A stretch of DNA of 64,000 bases from Kribbella italica (GTDB taxonomy: Bacteria; Actinomycetota; Actinomycetes; Propionibacteriales; Kribbellaceae). Positions 17,484 to 26,004 of the stretch are shown here, piece by piece. The position numbers and the translations under genes are program-made. Below the pieces are notes generated by a model. The model was not told where the DNA came from and ran no database searches. It saw only the letters and a program-made list of their open reading frames with translations. The stretch spans positions 8,432,001 to 8,496,000 of the forward strand of contig NZ_JACHMY010000001.1 of assembly GCF_014205135.1 (NCBI RefSeq), read 5' to 3'. How positions within the stretch are numbered: position 1 is the stretch's first letter; each line of letters opens with the position of its first letter.

Positions 17484-18044
17484 ATGTCCACTTCAGAGCT
17501 GCTGGTGACGCCGGCCCAACGGGACCGTGCGGTCGAGATCCTGCAAGAGATGTACGCCGACGGCCGGCTGACCCACCTCGAGTTCGACTCCCGGCTCGAG
17601 CTGGCGCTGAAGGCCCGCACCCGCGCCGAGCTGAACGGCTCGTTCGACGGGTTGCTGGCCCGCCCGGTCCCCACCTACGCACCGGCCGCGTTCACGCGTC
17701 CGGCGCCGCTGCAACGCTACGAGGGCAAGGGCCGCGGGATGGGCACGATCTCGCACTGGCTCGGCTACCCGACGTTCTTCGTCGGCCCGGCGCTGATCGT
17801 CGCGACGGCCGGCAAGGACAACCCGGTGATCCGCAAGCACGCGGTCGAGGCGACGAACTTCCAGATCAGCGCGCTGGCCGTGTTCACGCTGCTCGGCATC
17901 GTCACCGGGATCACCGACGGGTTCACCGGCTTCCTGTTCCCGCTCGTCGGCCTGGTCTGGTTCGTGCTGACCGGTATCGGCGGCCTGGCCGCGATGCTCG
18001 GCTCCGACTTCAAGTACCCGTTCACGCTGCGACTGCTCAAGTAG
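17484..18044 (+). CDS. DUF1707 protein with DUF4870-like membrane domain
   Basis: A 186-aa protein. Residues about 8-62 are a DUF1707 domain (VTPAQRDRAVEILQEMYADG then LTHLEFDSRLELALKARTRAEL). Residues about 85-186 hold three membrane segments of the DUF4870 type (LGYPTFFVGPALIV, FTLLGIVTGITDGFTGFLFPL, WFVLTGIGGLAAML). DUF1707 is a short helical domain frequent in actinobacterial membrane or regulatory proteins, function unknown. ATG at 17484 is preferred over an in-frame ATG at 17448 because the domain begins there. A second DUF1707 protein is at 36.5 kb. Confidence 0.8.
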   Translation: MSTSELLVTPAQRDRAVEILQEMYADGRLTHLEFDSRLELALKARTRAELNGSFDGLLARPVPTYAPAAFTRPAPLQRYEGKGRGMGTISHWLGYPTFFVGPALIVATAGKDNPVIRKHAVEATNFQISALAVFTLLGIVTGITDGFTGFLFPLVGLVWFVLTGIGGLAAMLGSDFKYPFTLRLLK

Positions 18045-18124
18045 TCGCCGCAACCTTCTCCGTTCCGTTCGCATCAAGTTGTGCGTCGATGCCAACTGGT
18101 GACCGAACGAGGAGTGGACGGCTG

Positions 18125-20059
18125 ATGGGGTTCTGGGGACGAAGAGCTGTCGGGGTGGCGATCGCGGCGGTGTCCGTGCTCGCGCTGTCGAGCGGGGCGG
18201 CCGGGGCGGCCGATCCACCGGGGACGGTCGAGGTGAACCGGGTGCCGACGCAGGATCCGGGCATCGAGGTGGTGGGCGCTTCGTCGTACGGGGTGCTGTA
18301 CACAGCGGGTCCGCGGGATATCTTCAGCGGCCGGAAGGTCACCTGGCTGAAGCCGGCCGGGCGACCGGCGTACGAGATCTCGAACGACTTCCGGGTGCTG
18401 CGCGGGGACAAGGTCTACGCCGAGGGCGGTCGCTACCTCGTGATCGGGCGGACGCAGGTGCAGACCTGCGACCCGGATCTGGCGCCGTTGCCGGTCTGGT
18501 CCTGGGCCGACGCGGCGTACACGTCCTTCGGCTGGATCGGCACCGGCGGGCGCCGGATCCACGTGTCCGCCGCCGGCTGCGAGGTCGGTGGGACCGGGCC
18601 GGAGATCCTGGACTACAAGCTGATGGCGGCCGACGACCAGGGCTACGTGCTGCGCGGCGGGACCGACGACGAGCTGGTCGAGCTCGAGTACCACTCGTAC
18701 GCTGATCCGGGGACCGCGGTGCGGATCCAGGACGGGGGCCGCAACCGCTCCCCTAGAGCGATCGACCTCAAGGGGGATCAGGTCAGCTGGGCCAGCTACG
18801 ACGAGAGCGACCCGGTGCCGCACGCGTCGTACGTCGTACGGTCGTCGACGACTGGCGGGCCGGCGCGCGTCACCCGGGTCGAGCGGGTGGTCCGGCAGAC
18901 GGCGATCAACGGCGTGGGGACCGGTTGGGCGGGCTGCGACGAGAGCATCGCCGAGGATCGGTGCGCGGCGGGCTCGATCAGTGCTTCCGGTGCTGTGACC
19001 GAAGTCAAGGGCAGCGAGACGATCGGTGTCCATGGCCAGCGGTACGTGGTCGACGTGTACGGGCGGTCGCCGGGACTGGACGCGATGGCCGTGGTGGGCG
19101 ACGGTCTGCCGCGGACTCGGCTGGTGACGATCGGGCTGCTCCCGCCGAAGAGTTTCGGCGTCAGCCTCGGGGGTGGGTTCGTCGCGTACCAGGACAACCA
19201 GGGGACGCGGGACCAGGCTCTGCATCGCCGCCGAGTGGTCGAGACGTCGGGCCGGCTCGTGCTCGGGCCGCAGCGGTCGGCGGGGGAGGTTGCTCCGGTC
19301 GGCGCCGGGCAGGGGACTGCCGGTACGGCGTACGTGGAACCTGTGCCGGGCGGCGACTTGTGGCTGTGGCGGTCCGACGGGACGCGGACGCGGGTGTACG
19401 AGCTTGCGTCCGGGTCGGAGAAGGTCATCGGGCCGCTGCAGTTCAGCGGGAATCGGCTGCTGTGGATCAAGGCGCTGCTGACCGACCAGATGTGTGGGCC
19501 GTGGGGCTGTGAGCCGATCTACGACGACCACCGGATGATGGTGTACGACGTACGGACCGGGACGAACACGGAGATCGGTCCGCTCGACCTCTACCGGAGC
19601 GTGGCGCTGGCGGGCGACCGGCTCGTCTACACCGACAGCGCGTGGCGGATCCTGCAGCGCGATCTGCGCACCGGGACGGTCAGCGAGCTCCGGGGCCCGG
19701 GGCCGAAGGTCGCAGACCTGGATCTCGAAGGCTCGGTCCTGGGCTACGCGACCTGTACGACGAACCAGTCGGGTGGGTGCGCCGACACGACGCTCGTCGT
19801 ACGGGATCTGGCGACAACCTCCGCTCCGGTCGAGCGCGCGGCCGCCGGCGTCGTCGCGGTCCAGTTGTCCGCCGGGCGACTGGTCTACAGCACCTCGACC
19901 GAGTCCGGATCCGAATCCGAGCTGCACGTCTGGCGGCCCGGCTCGCCGGGTGGGCACAGCACGATCGGCGCGCTGGCCGGTGGGTTCGACGCCGCGGACG
20001 GCCAGGTCGCCTGGGTCGGCCCCGACGAACTGGTCCGGCTCGCTCCGCTGCCGCGCTGA
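18125..20059 (+). CDS. Secreted beta-propeller-like protein of unknown function
   Basis: A 644-aa protein with a signal peptide (MGFWGRRAVGVAIAAVSVLA...SSGAAGA, cleavage near residue 29). The rest is rich in short beta-strands with repeating units such as VLRGDKVYAEGGRYLV, LAGDRLVYTDSAWRILQRD and LSAGRLVYSTSTESGSES, which suggests a TolB/WD40-like propeller. No catalytic motif is recognised. The start at 18125 is chosen because GAGGAG lies about ten bases upstream and the signal peptide begins there; 18089 is an alternative. It ends 87 bp before ssrA. Confidence 0.65.
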   Translation: MGFWGRRAVGVAIAAVSVLALSSGAAGAADPPGTVEVNRVPTQDPGIEVVGASSYGVLYTAGPRDIFSGRKVTWLKPAGRPAYEISNDFRVLRGDKVYAEGGRYLVIGRTQVQTCDPDLAPLPVWSWADAAYTSFGWIGTGGRRIHVSAAGCEVGGTGPEILDYKLMAADDQGYVLRGGTDDELVELEYHSYADPGTAVRIQDGGRNRSPRAIDLKGDQVSWASYDESDPVPHASYVVRSSTTGGPARVTRVERVVRQTAINGVGTGWAGCDESIAEDRCAAGSISASGAVTEVKGSETIGVHGQRYVVDVYGRSPGLDAMAVVGDGLPRTRLVTIGLLPPKSFGVSLGGGFVAYQDNQGTRDQALHRRRVVETSGRLVLGPQRSAGEVAPVGAGQGTAGTAYVEPVPGGDLWLWRSDGTRTRVYELASGSEKVIGPLQFSGNRLLWIKALLTDQMCGPWGCEPIYDDHRMMVYDVRTGTNTEIGPLDLYRSVALAGDRLVYTDSAWRILQRDLRTGTVSELRGPGPKVADLDLEGSVLGYATCTTNQSGGCADTTLVVRDLATTSAPVERAAAGVVAVQLSAGRLVYSTSTESGSESELHVWRPGSPGGHSTIGALAGGFDAADGQVAWVGPDELVRLAPLPR

Positions 20060-20146
20060 GGAATGTCAGGTGCGGTTCACCTGTTGGACTTGGTAGTGTT
20101 GGACTTCTGCGGCCCTCCGGGGCCGTAGGAGTTTGACAACTCAACA

Positions 20147-20523
20147 GGGGGTGAACGGTTTCGACTTTGGACGTACGTTCCAAGAGAAGCGGGCCGAGGA
20201 TCCAGGGTTATCTCGTTAACGATCTCTGGAAAACAATAACTGCCGCTAATACGCGTCAGAGCTTCGCTCTCGCTGCCTGACAGCCTGAGCACTTAAGAAG
20301 CGGTCAGCCCGGGAGTGCTTCCGACCCGGTTCCTGGCCTCAGCTAGGAAGCTTGCTTCGTCAACCCGGTCGCGGGGTTGGCGCGGGACATTTACAGCGAC
20401 TGAGTCTGTCAGCGACGTGTCTGTACGAGCGCTGGGACTGAGAAAACACCACTTCAGACTGCGCCCGGAGAAGTCTTGGGTCGGCGCCGAAGGACGCGGG
20501 TTCGATTCCCGCCACCTCCACCA
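20147..20523 (+). ncRNA. ssrA: tmRNA (transfer-messenger RNA)
   Basis: The 5' end GGGGGTGAACGGTTTCGAC and the 3' end GGGTTCGATTCCC then GCCACCTCCACCA form the tRNA-like domain; the acceptor stem GGGGGTG pairs with CACCTCC, followed by A and an encoded CCA. The resume segment reads GCC GCT AAT ACG CGT CAG AGC TTC GCT CTC GCT GCC TGA (20242-20280), encoding AANTRQSFALAA, of which the ALAA tail is the conserved degradation signal. Pseudoknot-rich sequence lies between. With SmpB it rescues stalled ribosomes. Ends from base pairing are exact to within a base. Confidence 0.96.
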
Positions 20524-20541
20524 CCCCTTGAGCAGTTGAAG

Positions 20542-20571
20542 AAGGCCGGTCCCTCGGGACCGGCCTTTCTT
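20542..20571 (+). terminator. Rho-independent terminator after ssrA
   Basis: AAGGCCGGTCC (20542-20552) pairs perfectly with GGACCGGCCTT (20557-20567) around CTCG, followed by TCTT. An 11-bp GC-rich stem 19 bp after the tmRNA CCA end. Confidence 0.9.
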
Positions 20572-20659
20572 GCGTTCCGGGGTGAAGACGCAGAGATGGT
20601 CCGCGTACTGAGGGGACCCGTGCCTCCGGCGAGCCGCTGCGCCGCGACTCTGAGTGTCC

Positions 20660-20665
20660 TAGGGT
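20660..20665 (+). promoter_or_regulatory. -10 box TAGGGT upstream of the helicase gene
   Basis: TAGGGT at 20660-20665 predicts transcription from about 20672. This rules against the GTG at 20664 as the translation start and leaves ATG 20682 or GTG 20721 (with CAGGGGG five bases upstream). Confidence 0.4.
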
Positions 20666-20681
20666 GACAGTCTGTGCCGGT

Positions 20682-23474
20682 ATGCCTGCCGGCCACTCAG
20701 CCACGGGTCAGGGGGCCGTTGTGGTCGATCTTCGCCGTGAACTCGTTCTTGTGGACGATGACCGGTCGGGGCGCTGGAAGGACAAGTCCGAGAAAGTCGC
20801 CCGTTGGCGGGTGCTACCCGACGGTCGAGTCGAGATCGTCTACACGTCGAACGCCAAAGCGTATCCCTACGGTCCGGAGCGGGTGCGGGTTCTCGGTCGT
20901 TCGGACCGCATGGTCGCCGACTCGCATCAGCTGATCGAGGTTGACGGCGTGATCTGGACGAACGCGACCGAGGTCTGCACGTTCACGGGGTACGGCGAGG
21001 CTTGGGCGCGAATCTTCTACAAGACGCGCAACGGTGAGTCGCAGTCCCTTCAGGCCGCCTCGAAGGTCCGCGTCGTCCCGAATGCTGCCGGCCGCCCCGA
21101 GGTCGCCGACGTCCTCGCCTACTGGCGGGGCATCGTGTCGCGTCTGCCGGATGACGATCCGCTCCGGCCTGTCTACGACTCCCTCGGTTTCGTTCACCCC
21201 GAGAGCGCGCTTGCGCGCTACCTCGTGGGCGCGCCGATCGAGTCGACGCCACTCGCCGCGGCCCCGATCTACCCGTTCCGCTGCAACCTCAGTCAGCGAC
21301 AGGCGGTGGAGAACGCGCTGACCAACGCCGTCTCGGTGATCGAGGGACCGCCAGGAACCGGCAAGACCGAGACGATCCTGAATCTCGTCGCCAACATCAT
21401 CGCTTCCGGCACGCAGACCGTCGGCGTCGTGTCGTTCGGCAACTCGGCGGTCGACAACGTCCGGGACAAGCTCGACGAGCTCGGCTTCGGGCCCGTGATC
21501 GCCCGGCTCGGCAACAAGGACATGGCGACCGCGTTCTTCGACGGGCAGCAAAGCCGGACGCGTCGAGTCCAGGAGTTCGTCGCCGGTACGCCGGCCGCCC
21601 CCGACGCGCGGAGACTGACCGAGCTGGACGGCCGGCTGCGCCGGTTGCAGGAGGCCGAACGCCGCCGCGCGCAGCTCCGGCACGACCTCGACGCCTACGG
21701 GCTGGAGCTCCGGCACTTCGAGAAGCACGTTCAGCCAGGGGACCTGTCACAGCTGGACCGGCTTCCACTGCTCCGGCGCTCGGCGGACCGGATTCTCGAC
21801 TACCTCGTGGAGACCGACCGCGAGGAGAACCGATCCGGCGGACTGGTCAGGCGGATCCGGCAGTACCTCAAGTTCGGATCCCTGCGAGGGCTCGATCCCA
21901 GCGACACCGCCGTCGTCCTGCGACTGCAGCGGGCGTTCTACGACCGGCGGATCGACGAACTGACGACCCAGCTCGCGGAGGTCGACGGCGAGCTGAGCAG
22001 AGGCAACTTCACCGCGCTCGCCGAAGAGCACCGGCTGCTGTCCAGGCAGGCGCTGCACGCCGTACTGGGTGATCGGTACCGGCGGTCCGGGACGACGGTG
22101 TTCACCCAGGCGAACTACCGCTCGAGGTTCACGGAGTTCGCAGCACAGCACCCGGTGCTGTTGAGCACGTGCCATTCGCTGCGGGCCAACCTTCCCTCCG
22201 GGCAGCTGCTCGACTACCTCATCGTCGACGAGGCGTCCCAGGTCAGTCTTCTGGCCGCCGGGGCCGCGCTCGCCAGCTGCCGCAACCTTGTCGTGGTCGG
22301 CGATCTCAAGCAGCTTCCGCACATCGCCGACGACGCCGCGAAGGGTACGGTCGCGCCGCAACCGGCGTACGACTACGAGTCGCACAGTCTGCTCGCCTCG
22401 CTGAGCGTGCTCTACGGGCAGGCGCTCCCCAAGACGCTGCTCCGCGAGCACTACCGCTGCGACCCGGCGATCATCGGCTTCTGCAACAAGTCCTTCTACG
22501 GTGGGGATCTCGTCCCGTTCACGCAGAGCGGCAGTGGTCACGCGATGGTCGTACGGCGTACCGTCGAAGGCAACCACATGCGGCAGCACACCGGCGGCGG
22601 GCGGACGAACCAGCGCGAGATCGACGTCATCAACCGGGAAGTGATCCCACGGGAGTGCGCGAACGTCCGGCCCGAGGACATCGGCATCACGACGCCGTAC
22701 CGGCGTCAGGCGAACAAGGTCACCCAGACGCTGATCGAGCAGATCGAGGCGGACACCGTCCACAGGTTCCAGGGACGGCAGAAGGACGTCGTGATCATGA
22801 CGACGGTGCTGGACGAGACGTGGCGCGGTCAGACCGGCCTGAAGTTCGTCGACGATCCACAGCTGATCAACGTGGCGGTCTCGCGCGCCGCGAAGAAGTT
22901 CGTCCTGGTGACCAACCACGACCTGCTGTCCAAGAGCCGGCACGTCCGGGACCTGATCGACTACATCGGCTACCAGCGCCTGGACCAGGGAGTGGTCGAC
23001 AGCGCGGTGGTGTCGGTCTTCGACCTGCTCTACCGCGAGTACTCCCGCCGGCTGAGGTCGTTGGCGGGCCGGCTTCAGAGCGGTTCGAAGTACCGCTCGG
23101 AGAACATCATCTGGACCGTCCTCGTCGAGCTGCTGAAGGAGCCGCCGTACGAGCACCTCACCATCGCTCCGCAGGTCCTGGTCTCGAACCTGTTCCCGGA
23201 CCGGAGCGGGCTCACCGAGGACCAGGCCCGGTACGTCGGCAACAGGGCATCGGTCGACTTCGTCGTCTACAACCGAGTGAGCAACCGCCCGCTGCTCGCG
23301 ATCGAGGTGGACGGCTTCAAGTACCACGAGGACAACCCGGTGCAGCTCGCCCGCGATGCGCTGAAGAACCAGATCTTCGAGGTGTACGACCTCCCGCTGC
23401 TCCGGTTACCGACCACGGGCAGCGACGAGGAAGCGAGGATCCGGGCGGCACTGGACGCCGCGAACGCTCGGTGA
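20682..23474 (+). CDS. UPF1-like superfamily 1 helicase with C-terminal endonuclease-like domain
   Basis: About 930 aa. Helicase motifs in order: Walker A IEGPPGTGKTETI (about 225-237), Walker B LIVDEASQVS, motif III VGDLKQLPH, motif IV REHYRCDP, TTPYRRQANKV, motif V VHRFQGRQKDVVIMT and motif VI NVAVSRAAKKFVLV. This is the COG1112 (DNA/RNA helicase) type with an inserted coiled region at about 310-480. The last 120 residues (VDFVVYN...LLAIEVDGFKYH) match the D...ExDGxxxH pattern of DUF2726/DUF559-like nuclease folds. It stands alone just after ssrA. Helicase-nuclease fusions of this kind occur in phage defence and in DNA repair; role here unproven. Start uncertain (20664, 20682 or 20721). Confidence 0.85.
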   Translation: MPAGHSATGQGAVVVDLRRELVLVDDDRSGRWKDKSEKVARWRVLPDGRVEIVYTSNAKAYPYGPERVRVLGRSDRMVADSHQLIEVDGVIWTNATEVCTFTGYGEAWARIFYKTRNGESQSLQAASKVRVVPNAAGRPEVADVLAYWRGIVSRLPDDDPLRPVYDSLGFVHPESALARYLVGAPIESTPLAAAPIYPFRCNLSQRQAVENALTNAVSVIEGPPGTGKTETILNLVANIIASGTQTVGVVSFGNSAVDNVRDKLDELGFGPVIARLGNKDMATAFFDGQQSRTRRVQEFVAGTPAAPDARRLTELDGRLRRLQEAERRRAQLRHDLDAYGLELRHFEKHVQPGDLSQLDRLPLLRRSADRILDYLVETDREENRSGGLVRRIRQYLKFGSLRGLDPSDTAVVLRLQRAFYDRRIDELTTQLAEVDGELSRGNFTALAEEHRLLSRQALHAVLGDRYRRSGTTVFTQANYRSRFTEFAAQHPVLLSTCHSLRANLPSGQLLDYLIVDEASQVSLLAAGAALASCRNLVVVGDLKQLPHIADDAAKGTVAPQPAYDYESHSLLASLSVLYGQALPKTLLREHYRCDPAIIGFCNKSFYGGDLVPFTQSGSGHAMVVRRTVEGNHMRQHTGGGRTNQREIDVINREVIPRECANVRPEDIGITTPYRRQANKVTQTLIEQIEADTVHRFQGRQKDVVIMTTVLDETWRGQTGLKFVDDPQLINVAVSRAAKKFVLVTNHDLLSKSRHVRDLIDYIGYQRLDQGVVDSAVVSVFDLLYREYSRRLRSLAGRLQSGSKYRSENIIWTVLVELLKEPPYEHLTIAPQVLVSNLFPDRSGLTEDQARYVGNRASVDFVVYNRVSNRPLLAIEVDGFKYHEDNPVQLARDALKNQIFEVYDLPLLRLPTTGSDEEARIRAALDAANAR

Positions 23475-23523
23475 ACTCGATCGATGGGGAAGACCTCGGC
23501 GGCGCGGCCGGTTGTGGGGAGGT

Positions 23524-24333
23524 ATGACGATCAAGCTGGGGTTGATGTTGCCGACGTCCACGCCGGATCCTTCGCGGCCGGTGCTGGGGGATGTGGGGGC
23601 GGCGGCTCGGGTGGGTGAGGCGGCGGGGGTGGAGTCGGTGTGGTCGACCGATCACCTGATCGCGAGTGCGCCGATCGTGGACAGCACGGTGGTGCTGGCG
23701 ACGGCGGCTGCGGTGACTTCGCGGGTGCGCATCGGGTACGGCGTACTGCTGCTGGCGTTGCGGCCGGTGGCGTGGGCGGCGAAGCAGGTGAGTTCGATGC
23801 AGTACGTGTCGGGGGATCGGGTGCTGCTGGGTGTGGGGACGGGGAATCCGGCGCATGGGGATGTGGGGTGGCGAGCTGCTGGTACGTCGTACGGGGATCG
23901 GGGGCGGCGGACCGACGAAGGGCTCGCGGTGCTGCGGGATCTGATCGCCGGGCGTCCGGCGCGGGTGGCGGAGGATTTCGAGGCGGCGATTGCGCCGGGG
24001 GCTACTGTGCCGCCGATTCTGGTGGCGGGGGATGGCGCGAAGGCTGTTGCGCGGGCTGCTCGGTTCGGGGACGGGTGGGTTTCGATCGGGCTCGCGGTGG
24101 AGGACGTCGCGGCGCGGTTGCAGGTGCTGGGGGAGCTGGCGGAGCAGTACGAGCGGCCGCGGCCGACGGTCAGCATCGTTGCGCCGCAGCTGGATGCCGA
24201 GCTGGCGAAGGCGGTTGCGCAGGTGTCGGCGTACGAGGAAGCAGGTGTCGAGCGCCTGATCCTGGCGCCGACCGGGAACGGCTGGGAGGGCGACTACGCC
24301 TGGGCCGCCGAGCTGCAGGGCGCTCGGGGCTGA
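23524..24333 (+). CDS. LLM-class flavin-dependent oxidoreductase
   Basis: A 269-aa luciferase-like TIM barrel: MTIKLGLMLPTS (first strand), VESVWSTDHLIASAP, TSRVRIGYGVLLLALRPVAWAAK (core VLLLALRPVAWAAK) and GDRVLLGVGTGN, a typical F420/FMN phosphate-binding stretch. Reaction unknown. ATG at 23524 with GGGGAGG immediately upstream. It starts 49 bp after the helicase and its stop is 1 bp from the stop of the convergent small membrane protein. Confidence 0.85.
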   Translation: MTIKLGLMLPTSTPDPSRPVLGDVGAAARVGEAAGVESVWSTDHLIASAPIVDSTVVLATAAAVTSRVRIGYGVLLLALRPVAWAAKQVSSMQYVSGDRVLLGVGTGNPAHGDVGWRAAGTSYGDRGRRTDEGLAVLRDLIAGRPARVAEDFEAAIAPGATVPPILVAGDGAKAVARAARFGDGWVSIGLAVEDVAARLQVLGELAEQYERPRPTVSIVAPQLDAELAKAVAQVSAYEEAGVERLILAPTGNGWEGDYAWAAELQGARG

Positions 24334-24334
24334 G

Positions 24335-24610
24335 CTACTTCCTGGTGATGATCCCGAACACCAGGCTGACGAGTCCGAGTGCGCCGACCGTGATGCTCGT
24401 GGTGACGAAGCCGCGAACGACCGGGGCAAACCGCTCGCTGTCGCCTCCGCCGCCGAGGACGAAGAGCCCGGCGAGCAGGAGCAGGATGACGACGGCCAGG
24501 GCCAGCAGGACGCCGCCGAGGATGAGGCCGGTCATGCTGAGCCGCTTCCTTCGTGAGGACTTGTCGTCGTGGGCCTGATACGCCGGGTTCGGGCCGCCGT
24601 GGTACGCCAT
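24335..24610 (-). CDS. Small membrane protein (91 aa), two membrane segments
   Basis: A hydrophilic N-terminus (MAYHGGPNPAYQAHDDKSSRRK) is followed by MTGLILGGVLLALAVVILLLLAGLFVL and GFVTTSITVGALGLVSLVFGII, two clear membrane spans with a Gly/acidic turn between them (shown by cores LILGGVLLALAVVILLLL and ALGLVSLVFGII). No family assigned. Same strand as the SGNH hydrolase gene, which ends 59 bp further along the window and is transcribed in the same direction. Confidence 0.65.
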   Translation of the reverse strand: MAYHGGPNPAYQAHDDKSSRRKRLSMTGLILGGVLLALAVVILLLLAGLFVLGGGGDSERFAPVVRGFVTTSITVGALGLVSLVFGIITRK

Positions 24611-24669
24611 GCGTGGACCCTACCGATCCGCCAGGCCAGGTTCCTGACCCGGCGGACCGGCGGTGGTTC

Positions 24670-25863
24670 TCAGTTCAGCGTCATCCGGGGTTCGCCGTTG
24701 GCCAGGCCGGTGCCGGCGATGGCGCAGGTGCCGCCTCGGTTCTGGACGTAGGTCTGGCGGATGCAGGAGCGGAGGGCCAGTTGACCCCAGTAGTTGGGGT
24801 GGATGGACTCCTGGATGAAGTAGTTCGAGCCGATCGTGGTGACGGTGCGGATCTGGTTGACCCACTCGGTGCGGTCGACGGCGGTGGGCTGGGTCCAGGA
24901 GGTGAGGCCGACTTCCTCGTACAGGCCGACGGTCTTCTCGCACAGGCGGCGGCCGTTGAAGGTGGACTGGAGCTCGAGCAGACGGGTGTTGGTCAGGCCG
25001 GACTGGCCGATCGCCGCGCGGACGGTGTTGTTGATCGTGGTCAGCGCGGTGGCGTTGGCCCAGTCGGCGTCGGTGTTCCAGAAGCCGCAGCCGCCGACGC
25101 TCTGGCGGGTGTAGCCGGTCTGGCCGTAGCGGAAGCCGCTGCCGGCCGGGATCGGGGACGGGTAGGTCTGGACCAGCAGGGTCCACGCGTTGTCGGCGTA
25201 CCCGGCGTTGCGCATCGCCGTCGCGACGTTCTGGAACGCCGTCGCGATCCGGCCCCGGACGGCGGTGACGTTGGCGGCGGTGAAGTTCGCGACCACCGAC
25301 GAGTCGTCCTTGCAGTAGTCGGGGAACCAGGACGGCGACAGCAGGAAGTCGGTCACGCAGGACTGCACGATCGAGGCGAAGTTGAAGTCGTTGCCGCCGA
25401 TCGACACGACCACCTGCTTGACGTTGTGCGTCGTCGCGAACTGCTGCAGCAGCTTGGCCTGACCGAGCCGGCCGGCGCCGTTGTCGAAGAAGTCCAGGCC
25501 GGGCTTGAAGTCGTCGCCGTTCGAGGTCGCGGTCCGGGCGCCGGAGCAGGCCAGGTTCAGCCCGCCGACCCCACCGCCGATGTACGCCTCGGCGGACTTG
25601 CTGCGGTGGCACTTGGCGATCTGCTCGCCGGTCCCGGCCGCGTTGTCGTGGTAGGCGTGCGCGCCGAGCGCGTCGGCGGGCGCTTCGGAGTTGTTCGAGC
25701 TGCCGGCCCAGCGGCCGGCCTCGCCCGAGATGTAGGAGTCGCCGACGGTCACGACGTACGGCGTACCGCTGCCCGGCCCGTCGGCGTAGGCGGGAGCGGC
25801 GGTGATCATGGTCGCGGTGGTCAGCAGGGCGGTGGTCAGAGCGATGGACAGACGAAGGCTCAT
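24670..25863 (-). CDS. Secreted SGNH/GDSL-family esterase
   Basis: A 397-aa exported hydrolase. Signal peptide MSLRLSIALTTALLTTATMI...APAYA (cleavage near 28). SGNH blocks: VTVGDSYISGEAG (nucleophile Ser), a Gly in GGVGGLNLACSGA, SIGGNDFNFA (Asn of block III) and ESIHPNYWGQLAL (catalytic His, block V). Six or more cysteines suggest disulfides. Such proteins cleave lipid or carbohydrate esters outside the cell. The start at 25863 is chosen for the signal peptide; the longer frame adds arginine-rich sequence. Confidence 0.88.
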   Translation of the reverse strand: MSLRLSIALTTALLTTATMITAAPAYADGPGSGTPYVVTVGDSYISGEAGRWAGSSNNSEAPADALGAHAYHDNAAGTGEQIAKCHRSKSAEAYIGGGVGGLNLACSGARTATSNGDDFKPGLDFFDNGAGRLGQAKLLQQFATTHNVKQVVVSIGGNDFNFASIVQSCVTDFLLSPSWFPDYCKDDSSVVANFTAANVTAVRGRIATAFQNVATAMRNAGYADNAWTLLVQTYPSPIPAGSGFRYGQTGYTRQSVGGCGFWNTDADWANATALTTINNTVRAAIGQSGLTNTRLLELQSTFNGRRLCEKTVGLYEEVGLTSWTQPTAVDRTEWVNQIRTVTTIGSNYFIQESIHPNYWGQLALRSCIRQTYVQNRGGTCAIAGTGLANGEPRMTLN

Positions 25864-25893
25864 GGGGGCGGTGGCCTTTCTCGCCGGAGGAGC

Positions 25894-25916
25894 GGCGACC
25901 GCTCGTCGCGGTCGCC
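25894..25916 (-). other. Hairpin in the 5' leader of the SGNH hydrolase gene
   Basis: GGCGACCGC (25894-25902) and GCGGTCGCC (25908-25916) form a perfect 9-bp stem with a five-base loop, about 31 bp before the start codon. A TACATT box on the minus strand at 25933-25928 lies just upstream, so the hairpin would be in the 5' untranslated region. It may stabilise the mRNA; function unknown. Confidence 0.4.
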
Positions 25917-25968
25917 GTTGCAGCGAGAATGTACTTCCCGGTAACCCGTCAGAACAGACCGAGAGTGC

Positions 25969-25989
25969 TGACACCTTTGCGCGGTGTCA
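25969..25989 (-). terminator. Weak hairpin downstream of the SRPBCC gene
   Basis: TGACACC (25969-25975) pairs with GGTGTCA (25983-25989) around a seven-base loop, 15 bp after the SRPBCC stop. There is no T-tract, so this is only a candidate terminator. Confidence 0.3.
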
Positions 25990-26004
25990 CCGTTGCGTCA
26001 GAAG

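Noticed and set aside
20134..20139. Perfect TTGACA just before ssrA
   Set aside because: A -10 box at the right distance would fall inside the mature tmRNA, so it cannot be the ssrA promoter.
20500..23530. Genomic island integrated at the tmRNA 3' end
   Set aside because: No integrase and no second copy of the ssrA 3' end was seen after the helicase gene, so only the helicase itself is noted.
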